Assembly (NCBI GenBank): GCA_047611425.1
Contig: JBLFWJ010000094.1
Coordinates: 1 to 12,707 of the forward strand
Reading direction: 5' to 3'
Origin: JBLFWJ01 sp047611425
GTDB lineage: Bacteria > Bacteroidota > Bacteroidia > UBA10329
Length of the DNA: 12,707 bases
The position numbers were made by a program, and so were the translations under genes. The stretch's first letter is position 1. The number at the start of each line of letters is the position of its first letter. Shown here piece after piece: positions 1-6,005 of the stretch. The notes beneath the pieces are model-generated. The model was not told where the DNA came from. It did no database searches and was given only the letters and a program-made list of their open reading frames with translations.

Positions 1-400
1 CCACTTTTCTGGCAAGAATGGCTCCGAAGATCAATCCCAACCCCCAATTAAACAGCGCAACAATAACTGTAAGAAATGTAACTATACCAGCGGCATTAGC
101 TGTGCTGTTACAGTATTTCGTGGCTTTCCCAATGAATTTATCTACTGGTTTTGTGAGCGCCAATGTGTGCCCTAAAACCAACATCAACATCATTTGCATT
201 GCAAACACCATTAAAGGTGGATTCCAAAGTCCTTTCTCCCAGAATTGTAGGATTTCAATTCCTCGGTCAACCCCAGTTGTTTCTGACGTGGTGAGTCCCA
301 ATGCTAAAAGCATTGTAACTAAAGTGAGTACCACGGCAATCGTGAAGGGTGCTGGGAGCAGCGTTTTAAAGGCTTTTTCTATGGCGGATGAGAGATTCAA
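1..400 (-). CDS. Short-chain fatty acid transporter, AtoE family (N-terminal part, truncated by window edge)
   Basis: An inner-membrane permease of the AtoE / short-chain fatty acid transporter family. E. coli AtoE is thought to move acetoacetate or short-chain fatty acids. The 133 visible residues include the hydrophobic start PFTIAVVLTLVTMLLALGLT, a 'FW..GLWNPPLMVFAMQM' stretch, and 'FNWGLGLIFGAILARKV', which aligns with the AtoE signature INWGFGLVVGAMFAREV. Family members are about 440-460 residues, so roughly 70% lies beyond position 1. No ATG is available upstream: an in-frame TAA sits at 433-431 and the only reasonable start is TTG at 400-398, giving (M)NLSSAIEKAFKTLLPAPF. The next in-frame ATG lies inside the first membrane helix. 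The gene follows the kinase gene by 72 bases on the same strand and may be cotranscribed. The family call is confident; the substrate and exact start are not. Confidence 0.85.
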   Translation of the reverse strand, partial: MNLSSAIEKAFKTLLPAPFTIAVVLTLVTMLLALGLTTSETTGVDRGIEILQFWEKGLWNPPLMVFAMQMMLMLVLGHTLALTKPVDKFIGKATKYCNSTANAAGIVTFLTVIVALFNWGLGLIFGAILARKV

Positions 401-472
401 TTTAAAGAGTTTGGTGTTTCGAGTTGCTAGTTACGAGTGAAGAAAAATGTGCTTTGCGAATAATTGAGCAGC

Positions 473-988
473 TCAATATGATAAATGGTCTAATGCATTC
501 TGAAATCGTTCTTGCTCAATTCCTTTCACCACAAAGTAATTGGCTTTTATCGATTCGAGAACATCGATATACTTATTGAAAATGTCCAGCAATTCATTCG
601 GGTTTTCTCTCAATGGGTCGGAAACCCATTCTAGATCGGGGTAGGTTAGAAGATGGACGCGATTTTTTTGTTTTCGAACCATCTCGTCAAGCTTAGCATT
701 TGAATGGCCGTACTTGAATTCCTGCCATACTTTAATGACTACCAGATCTGTGTCGCAAATCATGTGGGAAGGCGATTGCTCGAGGGTCTCTTGCTCTAAT
801 TTCAATTGGCCTTTCGCGATTTCTATCAGATCAGATTCTTCGTAAATGCCATTTCTGTTTTGTAAAAATGACCGAGAAAATTCAGGAACGATAGGAGCGG
901 AAAAGTGCTCACCAAGCCGTTTTGCTAAAGTTGATTTCCCAGTGCTCTCTGGGCCTACAATTGAGATGATGCGCGTTCCAGCTTCCAT
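473..988 (-). CDS. NadR-type nicotinamide riboside kinase (P-loop ATPase)
   Basis: A 171-residue P-loop kinase resembling the C-terminal ribosylnicotinamide kinase domain of NadR, without the NMN adenylyltransferase or DNA-binding domains. Visible features are a Walker A motif GPESTGKST (residues 12-20), an acidic strand CDTDLVVIKVW (78-88) that probably carries the base catalysing phosphorylation, and the segment LTYPDLEWVSDPLRENP (114-130) with the lid arginine, typical of this family. The expected reaction is nicotinamide riboside + ATP to NMN + ADP in the cytoplasm, which traps the imported vitamin. The ATG at 988 lies inside the end of the PnuC gene (34-base overlap), so translational coupling of transporter and kinase is likely. 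This pairing supports the assignment. An alternative is a kinase for a different vitamin, because a thiamine-binding protein gene lies two genes upstream. Confidence 0.85.
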   Translation of the reverse strand: MEAGTRIISIVGPESTGKSTLAKRLGEHFSAPIVPEFSRSFLQNRNGIYEESDLIEIAKGQLKLEQETLEQSPSHMICDTDLVVIKVWQEFKYGHSNAKLDEMVRKQKNRVHLLTYPDLEWVSDPLRENPNELLDIFNKYIDVLESIKANYFVVKGIEQERFQNALDHLSY

Positions 989-1542
989 TGTTTTCGCCAG
1001 CTAATGTACCCGACAATGGCCAAAACGGTGTACACCGCGTACAACCCAGAAGTAGGCTCCAAACCTCTGCTCCAGTATAGGAATATGTTGAAGGCATCAA
1101 TTACAACCCAATAGATCCAATTGCTCAGCACCTTTCGAGTGACCATGTATGTGGCAATCAGACTAAAGGAGGTTGTGAACGCATCCAAGTACGGCATAGC
1201 CGAGTCGAATCCTTCAGAAAATGCTCTTCCCAGAATAGCCGTTCCTGCAAAGCCAACCAGAATCAACCAAAGGTGATGTGGTCTTCGCCATTCCTTGATC
1301 CTTAGTTCGGTTCTATCTTTTGAACCGTATTTCCATTGCCACCATCCATAAACAGCCATCACAACATAGAAAAGACTGATGAAGGATTCTCCAATGAGGT
1401 TGGCAGAGTAGGTGAGGTACACGTAAATGCCAGAACTGACGAAAGCTGGATACCAACACCAAATGCTTTCCTTGGTGGCTAGAACCACGTAGAATATCGC
1501 CAATACTATGGCTGTGTATTCAAGAATTGAGCTTAGCTCCAT
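955..1542 (-). CDS. pnuC: PnuC-family vitamin (nicotinamide riboside) transporter
   Basis: An integral membrane facilitator of the PnuC family (195 residues), with about seven hydrophobic segments. Family-typical stretches are ESIWCWYPAFVSSGIYVYL, a GESFISLFYVVMAVYGWWQW segment rich in substrate-stacking aromatics, and the C-terminal 'NWIYWVVIDAFNIFLYWSRG...YAVYTVLAIVGYISW'. PnuC proteins move nicotinamide riboside by facilitated diffusion and depend on intracellular phosphorylation; the NadR-type kinase encoded immediately downstream fits this. I chose ATG at 1542 (MELSSILEYT), which overlaps the upstream gene by 10 bases and has a GAAGG-like site just before it; a GTG at 1557 is the longer alternative. 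The upstream thiamine-binding gene raises the possibility that this is a PnuT-like thiamine carrier, which belongs to the same family. The family is certain; the substrate is inferred. Confidence 0.88.
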   Translation of the reverse strand: MELSSILEYTAIVLAIFYVVLATKESIWCWYPAFVSSGIYVYLTYSANLIGESFISLFYVVMAVYGWWQWKYGSKDRTELRIKEWRRPHHLWLILVGFAGTAILGRAFSEGFDSAMPYLDAFTTSFSLIATYMVTRKVLSNWIYWVVIDAFNIFLYWSRGLEPTSGLYAVYTVLAIVGYISWRKQWKLERASSQL

Positions 1543-1805
1543 GCCTTCGGATCCCACTTATCAGGCGGAAGATGTCCATTCAATATCTTGATGGAAACCG
1601 ACACTTTTGTTTCGTCCTCAAAGCTTGGTTTGAGCGATGTGTTTAGTGCAGACATCACCTCGTCATATTCTCCAAAAACCTGAGTGCTCATACCATTCGT
1701 CACGGTCTTCAATCCATGAGAATTTAGTCTTCTCAAGAAATCATTAACGACAGGTTTATAATCTTCTGTTAAGGGATACATCGATATCTCAAGCGATACC
1801 TTCAT
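1533..1805 (-). CDS. YkoF-type small thiamine/HMP-binding protein
   Basis: A 90-residue soluble protein resembling the single-domain thiamine-binding (YkoF/MTH1187-like) family. It opens with KVSLEISMYPLTEDY, followed by a helix 'VVNDFLRRLNSHGL', then TVTNGMSTQVFGEYDEVMSAL and a beta strand KVSVSIKILNG: a ferredoxin-like beta-alpha-beta pattern. YkoF of Bacillus binds thiamine or hydroxymethylpyrimidine. There is no signal peptide, so it acts in the cytoplasm. ATG at 1805 lies two bases past the stop of the lipid synthase gene; an overlapping TTG at 1811 is possible but less likely. The stop overlaps the PnuC gene start by 10 bases. A role in buffering or sensing a vitamin brought in by the transporter is inferred from position only. 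Confidence 0.72.
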   Translation of the reverse strand: MKVSLEISMYPLTEDYKPVVNDFLRRLNSHGLKTVTNGMSTQVFGEYDEVMSALNTSLKPSFEDETKVSVSIKILNGHLPPDKWDPKAWS

Positions 1806-1807
1806 TA

Positions 1808-2545
1808 TCAACAGGAATGAATGGCAGAGGCCAATTCCGACAATAAATTCGGGTCTTTTTCAATGGCGTTTCCAACCACAATCACATCTGCTCCAGCTTT
1901 ACAATTTGCCAACGCTTTTTCAGGTGTTCTGATTCCGCCACCAGTAAAAAGTGGGACGGAAATTTGCGAACGTACAGCAGCAATCATTTCCTCGGAAATC
2001 GGATTTTTAGCACCGCTCCCTCCATCCATGAAGATGGCATTTAACCCAAGCATTTCACCTGCAAGAGCAGTGCAAGCGGCAATGTCATTTTTATCATGAG
2101 GAATAGGCGTAGTGCCGCTCATGTAACTGGCCGTTGTTTGAGTTCCACTATCAATCAACATGTATCCGGTTGGAATAACTTCAATTCCAGCACGCTTCAA
2201 AACTGGAGCAGACATAACGTGTCTTCCTATCAGCATTTCTGGATTTCTACCAGATATAACCGATAGAAAAAGAATCGCATCTGCACTTGAAGATACCTGA
2301 CTTGGATCTCCAGGAAAAATAACCGCAGGAATATTGCAATTGGTGTGAATCGAGTTGATTACTTGATCCATCGACCCGTTGGTCATCAAACTTCCTCCAA
2401 CAAAAATCATATCGACTTTTGCTTCAACGGCAGATTCGCATAATCTTGCTACTTCACTTATGGAGGCACTATCTGGATCTATTAACAAGGCAAATTGCTT
2501 CTTACCAAGTGCCTGTTTTTCCCTTATCTGTTCTACGATTCCCAT
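1808..2545 (-). CDS. Geranylgeranylglyceryl phosphate synthase (GGGPS/PcrB family)
   Basis: A 245-residue TIM-barrel prenyltransferase that joins a polyprenyl diphosphate to sn-glycerol-1-phosphate through an ether bond, the first committed step of archaeal-type lipids; homologues are also common in Bacteroidota. Visible motifs are the early ALLIDPD (Asp23, Asp25 region), VGGS (49-52), 'VIFPGDPSQVSSSADAILFLS' (75-95), EVIPTGYMLIDSG (122-134), MDGGSGA (173-179), and the phosphate-binding GGGIR (202-206) and GNAIE (225-229). Length and motifs fit the bacterial group-II type rather than the shorter Bacillus PcrB. ATG at 2545 leaves a short divergent region to the next gene. It heads a tight four-gene series with vitamin-uptake genes. 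What lipid it makes in this organism, and which prenyl chain it prefers, cannot be told from the sequence. Confidence 0.92.
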   Translation of the reverse strand: MGIVEQIREKQALGKKQFALLIDPDSASISEVARLCESAVEAKVDMIFVGGSLMTNGSMDQVINSIHTNCNIPAVIFPGDPSQVSSSADAILFLSVISGRNPEMLIGRHVMSAPVLKRAGIEVIPTGYMLIDSGTQTTASYMSGTTPIPHDKNDIAACTALAGEMLGLNAIFMDGGSGAKNPISEEMIAAVRSQISVPLFTGGGIRTPEKALANCKAGADVIVVGNAIEKDPNLLSELASAIHSC

Positions 2546-2555
2546 TCTGAATGCG

Positions 2556-2584
2556 CGAAATTAAGGCAATTAATATCGTGGCAA
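2556..2584 (-). promoter_or_regulatory. Candidate Bacteroidota-type promoter for the GGGPS-led operon
   Basis: On the minus strand, TAATTTCG (2563-2556) matches the phylum's -7 element TAnnTTTG with one mismatch. It is preceded, after an 18-base spacer, by TTG (2584-2582), matching the -33 element. It would start transcription only a few bases before the ATG at 2545, giving a very short leader. The match is imperfect and the region is AT-rich, so this is a suggestion only. Confidence 0.35.
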
Positions 2585-2610
2585 CCTGATCAATTCGATT
2601 TCGTCCTAAA

Positions 2611-2615
2611 AAGGA
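2611..2615 (+). promoter_or_regulatory. Ribosome binding site that decides the start of the first giant gene
   Basis: AAGGA lies eight bases before ATG 2624, an unusually clear Shine-Dalgarno site for this phylum, and favours that start over the TTG at 2762 immediately before the hydrophobic core. It forms half of a short inverted repeat TCCT-aaaa-AGGA (2604-2615), which might partly mask it. Confidence 0.5.
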
Positions 2616-2623
2616 TAGAAGTG

Positions 2624-5600
2624 ATGGGCAAAAAGAACATCTTGATTCAAGCAATCGAAAACTGTTGGCAGTCTGTGTATTACGCGGTGATTGGGAACTT
2701 GGAATTACCCGTTGGAAATGAGAACTTTAAGCCTACTAATCCGAGAAGATCTCAACCCCTTTTGAGACGTTTAATTCAAGCCGCACTTACTGTTTTGCTA
2801 GTACTTAGCGTCACAGTCATCTCATTCGGTCAGGAATGCGGGGTAATCTACTGCAGCCCAGCAGGAATGAATACTTCGACTGGAACCAAAGCTGACCCTG
2901 TTGACCTCTCTACAGGCTTATCCATGGTAAATGGCGCCAATTCAAAATTGTATTTGAGAGAAGGAACTTACGTTCTGTCTCAGTCTTTGGTGATGATTTC
3001 CAATGTTTCAATCGTTGGAGGATTCAACCAGAATTGGGAAAAAAGCAATTCAGCGCTTACAACAATATTCAGGGATCCATCCAATATTCAGGTTGGTCCA
3101 CCGAGGTTGATCGGGGTTGAGTGTGTTGGCCTTTCCAATTTCAAGTTACAGGATCTAACCATTCAAGCGGCCAACGCTGTGGGCGAAGGCGTGACAACTT
3201 ATGCTGTCTATTTGCGAAACTGCGCAGATTACGATATCGTTCGATGCAGAATTATTGCAGGCAACGGAGGCAATGGCAATTTCGGTGATTCAGGAACACC
3301 AGGTGTATTTGGATCGAATGGAGAACCTGGACAGCCCGGGAATGAAGATGGAGCCGGAAATCGAATCGGTGGAATCAGTGGGGCAGGCGGTTTTGCAGGC
3401 TCATTGGCCGGAGGATTAGCTGGCGATGGTGGTGAACGTGGAACGTACGAGTTTCCTGCTGGCGGTGATGCTTTTCCAGGCTATGAAGGCCTTCAAGGTC
3501 AAGGAATGTTCGGTGGTTTTGGGGGTGACGGAGGACTGGAGATTTTCACAACAATTATATCAACTTCTTGCGATAGAACTCCAGCAAACGATGGAGATCC
3601 AGGTAACGATGGCGGCCCGGGAACTCACGGACTTTTAGGTCAAAATGGTCAATCAGCTCAATTTGGAGGATTCTTCAATCCGGGTTCTGGTACTTCAGGT
3701 TCAGATGGAACACATGGCTCCGGAGGCGGAGGTGGCGGAGGTGGCGGCTCTCAGGGCGGTATTTTTTGGATCTACATCCCATGGCCTGTGGAGGATACTA
3801 TTCCTCCCAACTCAAACGGATCAGGTGCTGGTGGCGGTGGCGGTGGTGAAGGCGGCCAAGCTGGAACTGGTGGTCTCGGAGGGCAAGGAGGAGGAGGCTC
3901 TTTTGCAGTTTACACATACGACAACGGGTTTAACGGTATTTTGAAAGATTGCGAACTCCAGTCTGGTTTGTCTGGCATTGGAGGATTTGGAGGGCTTGGT
4001 GGACCAGGCGGTTCGGGCGGACCGGGCGGTGCCGGAGGCGGTTTACAAAATTGTGACATCGGTGCTGGTGGAAATGGAGGCGAAGGCGGACAAGGCGGAT
4101 CCGGAGGCCAAGGTGGAAATGGATCAAATGGAATAACTGAAGAAATTTATGAGGATGATTTGGGTCAGCCACTGGTATTACAGAATATTTATGGCCTTTC
4201 TCAGCCTTTGGTTACCGTTAATTATTCAGGATGTACAGACTCGCCAGTGCAGTTTTCTGTTGAAGGGTCGGGTACCGCACAATGGTTTTTTGGTGCGGGG
4301 GCAGAACCGTACAGCCAATTTGGAATTGAAGCCGTAACTAGTTACGAAACACTTGGAGATAAGACATTTACGTTGGTGTTAAATGGTGTGGCTTACACAT
4401 ACACATTTGCACTTGACATTAGGTTAACAGCACCAACAGCTCCCCCACAAATTAACAGTTCAACAATTGACCTCTGCGAGGGAGATGGAGGAAACTTCAC
4501 AAGCTCAGTTGCAGGGGACAACTACTATTGGCAGCTATCAACAGAAAATGACACCGTTGAATTTAGTGGACCTGGATTCCAAGTACTTAATCACAGTTTT
4601 GATACAGCAGCCACCTATCAATTAACGCTGCAAACCGAAACAGCCTGTTGCGGAAAATCATTTGCTGACACGATTACAATTGTTGTCGATTCAATTATTC
4701 CACCCTCAGTAGAGGTTCAGTCTGATTTATTTGGAGCTGGAATTGTTTGTCAGGCTTCAAATATCACCTTTACCGCAGCTGCTGTAGATGTTGGCTCTTC
4801 CGCTTCGTATCAATGGACGATTAATGGATCCAACGCTGGATTAGATCAACCTGTCTTTACAACCAACGCGTTAGTTGATGGGGATCAAGTGAATTGTGTT
4901 GTCACATCAAGTTTGGGGTGTGCTACTGGACAAACCGCACAGGGAATTCCGATTGCGATTTCACTTATTCCACCTCCCGAAGCTACATGTGAAGTTGACT
5001 CATTTATTGCTGGAGATCCAACTCATTATTTGGCAACCATCACTTCTGCAGGACTTCCTCCATACGAGTATTTCTGGACGTTTGGAGATGGCACCTTCGG
5101 GTTTGGAGAAGATATCTATCACATTTATGATGATGGTGGATTCTATACTGTGCAACTGACCGTGGTTGATTCTAATGGTTGCGAAGCGCACTGTCAAACC
5201 CAGATAGATGTGGCCTCATTTTTCTCTGTTGATTTCAATATCAACGGCTTGCCAATTGATTCTATGAGTGGATGTGCACCACTTAGTGTTCCATTTGAAA
5301 ATGTTTCGGTTAATGCTACGTCTCAGTTTTGGGATTTTGGCGATGGACAATTTTCCAATGAAGAGAGTCCGAGCCACGTTTACACCACACCAGGAATTTA
5401 TGCTGTGACACTCTTTGCATATTCTGAAACTGGAGGAGATTCAGCTACTGTTGAAAACCTCATTAATGTGCTACCCAATCCAACGGCTAGCTTTCAGCCT
5501 ATTCAAGTAAATCCAGAAGAAGGAGCAGATACCGTACAATTTGCAGACAACTCGCTTGGGGCAGATTCTTGGTCTTGGGATTTTGGAGATCCAGGAAGTG

Positions 5601-6004
5601 GAGCAGAAAACTTTTCCGACCTCAGCAATCCTTTTCATGTTTACGAGAACAACGGCAGTTATACTGCAACGCTGATCGTTACAAATCAATTCGGATGCGC
5701 TGATACTATTTCAATCGCTCATGGAGTAAATGTTGGAATTGAGGAAATTAATGACCTCATATCGGTTTACCCAAATCCCACTACAGGTCTAGTCTATTTA
5801 AGTGTCAGTGATGATGTCAGCGAATCCAATATTCGAGTTATTGACTTGGTAGGGAAGAGCATCAAAAACGTCAATGTCACTTCTAGGTCGTTAGATGGAC
5901 TAATTGTGCTTGACCTTTCACAATTGGAAATTGGCACCTATTTCATTTCTGTTTTTCAGGATGAACGAGAGCTGAACATCCCAATAGTTGTTGTAGGTAG
6001 ATAA
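2624..6004 (+). CDS. Giant secreted beta-helix / polyglycine / PKD protein with type A T9SS sorting domain
   Basis: A predicted cell-surface or secreted protein of 1126 residues. Order of parts: a 46-residue N-terminal extension; a hydrophobic core LIQAALTVLLVLSVTVISFG (50-69) ending in a probable signal-peptidase site before Gln70; a DUF1565-like opening (SPAGMNTSTGTKADP, about 78-92) leading into a parallel beta-helix (to about 211); two glycine-rich inserts (213-424 and 448-502) around one further helix rung (425-447); three Ig-like beta modules (about 530-780); three PKD domains with signatures FWTFGDG (817-823), FWDFGDG (902-908) and SWDFGDP (984-990); and a C-terminal type A sorting domain starting near ISVYPNPTTG (1046-1055). 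No enzyme active site is evident, so adhesion or matrix building is inferred. It is the closest relative in the window of the next gene, one base downstream. The start at ATG 2624 is supported by AAGGA eight bases upstream; TTG at 2762 would give a conventional 24-residue signal peptide. No clear plus-strand promoter was found. Confidence 0.88.
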   Translation: MGKKNILIQAIENCWQSVYYAVIGNLELPVGNENFKPTNPRRSQPLLRRLIQAALTVLLVLSVTVISFGQECGVIYCSPAGMNTSTGTKADPVDLSTGLSMVNGANSKLYLREGTYVLSQSLVMISNVSIVGGFNQNWEKSNSALTTIFRDPSNIQVGPPRLIGVECVGLSNFKLQDLTIQAANAVGEGVTTYAVYLRNCADYDIVRCRIIAGNGGNGNFGDSGTPGVFGSNGEPGQPGNEDGAGNRIGGISGAGGFAGSLAGGLAGDGGERGTYEFPAGGDAFPGYEGLQGQGMFGGFGGDGGLEIFTTIISTSCDRTPANDGDPGNDGGPGTHGLLGQNGQSAQFGGFFNPGSGTSGSDGTHGSGGGGGGGGGSQGGIFWIYIPWPVEDTIPPNSNGSGAGGGGGGEGGQAGTGGLGGQGGGGSFAVYTYDNGFNGILKDCELQSGLSGIGGFGGLGGPGGSGGPGGAGGGLQNCDIGAGGNGGEGGQGGSGGQGGNGSNGITEEIYEDDLGQPLVLQNIYGLSQPLVTVNYSGCTDSPVQFSVEGSGTAQWFFGAGAEPYSQFGIEAVTSYETLGDKTFTLVLNGVAYTYTFALDIRLTAPTAPPQINSSTIDLCEGDGGNFTSSVAGDNYYWQLSTENDTVEFSGPGFQVLNHSFDTAATYQLTLQTETACCGKSFADTITIVVDSIIPPSVEVQSDLFGAGIVCQASNITFTAAAVDVGSSASYQWTINGSNAGLDQPVFTTNALVDGDQVNCVVTSSLGCATGQTAQGIPIAISLIPPPEATCEVDSFIAGDPTHYLATITSAGLPPYEYFWTFGDGTFGFGEDIYHIYDDGGFYTVQLTVVDSNGCEAHCQTQIDVASFFSVDFNINGLPIDSMSGCAPLSVPFENVSVNATSQFWDFGDGQFSNEESPSHVYTTPGIYAVTLFAYSETGGDSATVENLINVLPNPTASFQPIQVNPEEGADTVQFADNSLGADSWSWDFGDPGSGAENFSDLSNPFHVYENNGSYTATLIVTNQFGCADTISIAHGVNVGIEEINDLISVYPNPTTGLVYLSVSDDVSESNIRVIDLVGKSIKNVNVTSRSLDGLIVLDLSQLEIGTYFISVFQDERELNIPIVVVGR
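3260..4129 (+). repeat. Glycine-rich / collagen-like and polyglycine coding region, first paralogue
   Basis: These codons (residues 213-502) are dominated by GGN. They include uninterrupted Gly-X-Y runs (residues 221-241 and 324-344), a nine-glycine block (367-375), a six-glycine block (403-408) and GGX repeats such as GGFGGLGGPGGSGGPGGAGG (453-472). Two non-glycine islands interrupt them: 305-320 (aromatic and Ile-rich with a Cys) and 380-398 (FWIYIPWPVEDTIPP). One beta-helix rung, 'SFAVYTYDNGFNGILKDCEL' (426-445), separates the two glycine segments. The DNA is imperfectly repetitive, not a clean tandem array. Confidence 0.9.
5762..6001 (+). other. Type A T9SS C-terminal sorting domain
   Basis: The last 80 residues carry the pattern of the Por-secretion tail: SVYPNPTTG near the front, then VIDLVGKSI, and LDLSQLEIGTYFISVF near the end, finishing with a short strand IPIVVVGR. 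In the family this domain directs export across the outer membrane through the type IX system and is normally cleaved off, often with attachment to anionic LPS. Confidence 0.92.
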
Positions 6005-6005
6005 G

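Noticed and set aside
18..440. 140-codon open frame on the plus strand
   Set aside because: Antisense to the AtoE-family gene, whose minus-strand translation gives the real family signature.
463..477. Palindrome ATTGAGC-a-GCTCAAT at the end of the kinase gene as a terminator
   Set aside because: The loop would be too small unless the stem is cut to five pairs, it overlaps the stop codon, and no T-tract follows on the minus strand.
909..1100. Small minus-strand open frame across the pnuC-kinase junction
   Set aside because: It is an alternative frame of two well-supported overlapping genes and has no recognisable content.
2744..2830. Twin-arginine export motif before the hydrophobic core of the first giant protein
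   Set aside because: Arg pairs are present (RRSQ, RRLI), but neither fits the S/T-R-R-x-F-L-K pattern, and the core is as hydrophobic as an ordinary Sec signal; T9SS cargo uses Sec.
3260..4129. Repeat-rich stretch that could be mistaken for a CRISPR array or minisatellite
   Set aside because: Repeats are irregular GGN codons in an open frame without constant repeat or spacer length, and the pattern follows the protein.
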